A DNA stretch of 27,903 nucleotides, from positions 1 through 27,903 of the IMG/VR virus record IMGVR_UViG_3300042305_001645. One strand, written 5' to 3'. This DNA is from a virus. Within the stretch, counting starts at the first letter, position 1. Each line of letters starts with the position of its first letter. Positions 27,742-27,903 of the stretch are shown here, piece by piece. Both the position numbers and the translations under genes were made by a program. The notes under the pieces are model-generated. The model was not told where the DNA came from. It was given only the letters and a program-made list of their open reading frames with translations, and did no database searches.

Positions 27742-27903
27742 TGGGTAACGAATTCATTCGGGCGGCAACTCAAACATTAAAAGAGGTTGCTTCAACTATG
27801 CAAGAACGAGGCGGTCAGTATTCTGACTCCTGGGGTGAAGATGCTATTTGGCTCCTTACAAAAGCTCTGGTAAAGAAATATACTGATAAAGACTTATCAG
27901 AAG
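27741..27903 (+). CDS. Hypothetical protein, N-terminal part (truncated by window end)
   Basis: Starts at ATG 27741, coupled to the preceding gene by TAATG, and remains open for 54 codons to the right edge. The visible part (MGNEFIRAATQTLKEVASTM, then QERGGQYSDSWGEDA) is helical. The RGxxYxDxWG string is familiar from small phage proteins often annotated as domain of unknown function with an RGxxYGD motif (DUF6378-like); this is a tentative match. The end lies outside the window. Confidence 0.6.
   Translation, partial: MGNEFIRAATQTLKEVASTMQERGGQYSDSWGEDAIWLLTKALVKKYTDKDLSE

Overview
The window is part of a double-stranded DNA tailed-phage genome of the T4-like myovirus type, open at both ends. 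The left edge cuts a gp23-like major capsid gene. Further right are a gp5-type baseplate hub, several marine-T4-like structural proteins, PhoH, a FEN-family exonuclease, and a lysis operon with a lipoprotein, a holin-like protein and an M15 endolysin. Most of the sequence is AT-rich and almost without intergenic space. The lipoprotein and coiled-coil membrane protein next to the endolysin point to a Gram-negative host. The overall gene set resembles T4-like phages of marine bacteria; this is inferred from protein motifs only.

Layout. 1-700: capsid gene end and a strong terminator. 742-2000: small structural-like protein, then two leftward genes. 2057-8220: tail-fibre/appendage region with three tandem paralogues, a 2OG-Fe(II) oxygenase, an unknown partner gene, a fourth protein sharing the same N-terminal motif, and a 664-residue fibre-like protein with four 31-residue repeats. 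8242-14295: small lysine-rich protein, a helical tail/baseplate protein, an 896-residue gp5-like hub whose OB-fold seems split by two peptidoglycan-hydrolase modules, and a second spike-like protein with a zinc ribbon. 14302-16126 (leftward): two unknown genes and phoH. 16179-17288: an unknown conserved phage gene, then a complete one-piece tmRNA gene. 17302-19678: small unknown genes and a possible PD-(D/E)XK nuclease. 19681-23099 (leftward): membrane GAF-like protein, two spanin-like candidates, an unknown gene, holin-like protein, endolysin, unknown. 23148-27903: structural protein, small proteins, a membrane zinc-ribbon protein, a flavodoxin-fold reductase, an HExxH protein, the exonuclease, and small conserved proteins.

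The most notable element is the phage-borne tmRNA (ssrA). It has a textbook 5' end, PK1 pseudoknot, resume-codon context, paired acceptor stem and encoded CCA. Its predicted tag is unusually long (33 codons), ends LLAA, and its T-arm is atypical.

Expression logic. Many transcription units start with a TAAATA-core box (AATAAATA, CATAAATA, GTTAAATA, TATAAATA) 6-10 bases before the start codon, like a T4-type late promoter. Almost no gene has a Shine-Dalgarno sequence. If the boxes act as late promoters, many late mRNAs would be leaderless or nearly so. Sigma70-like promoters around the exonuclease and a few other genes also sit so close to the start codon that they predict the same. The endolysin is the one gene seen with a strong Shine-Dalgarno sequence.
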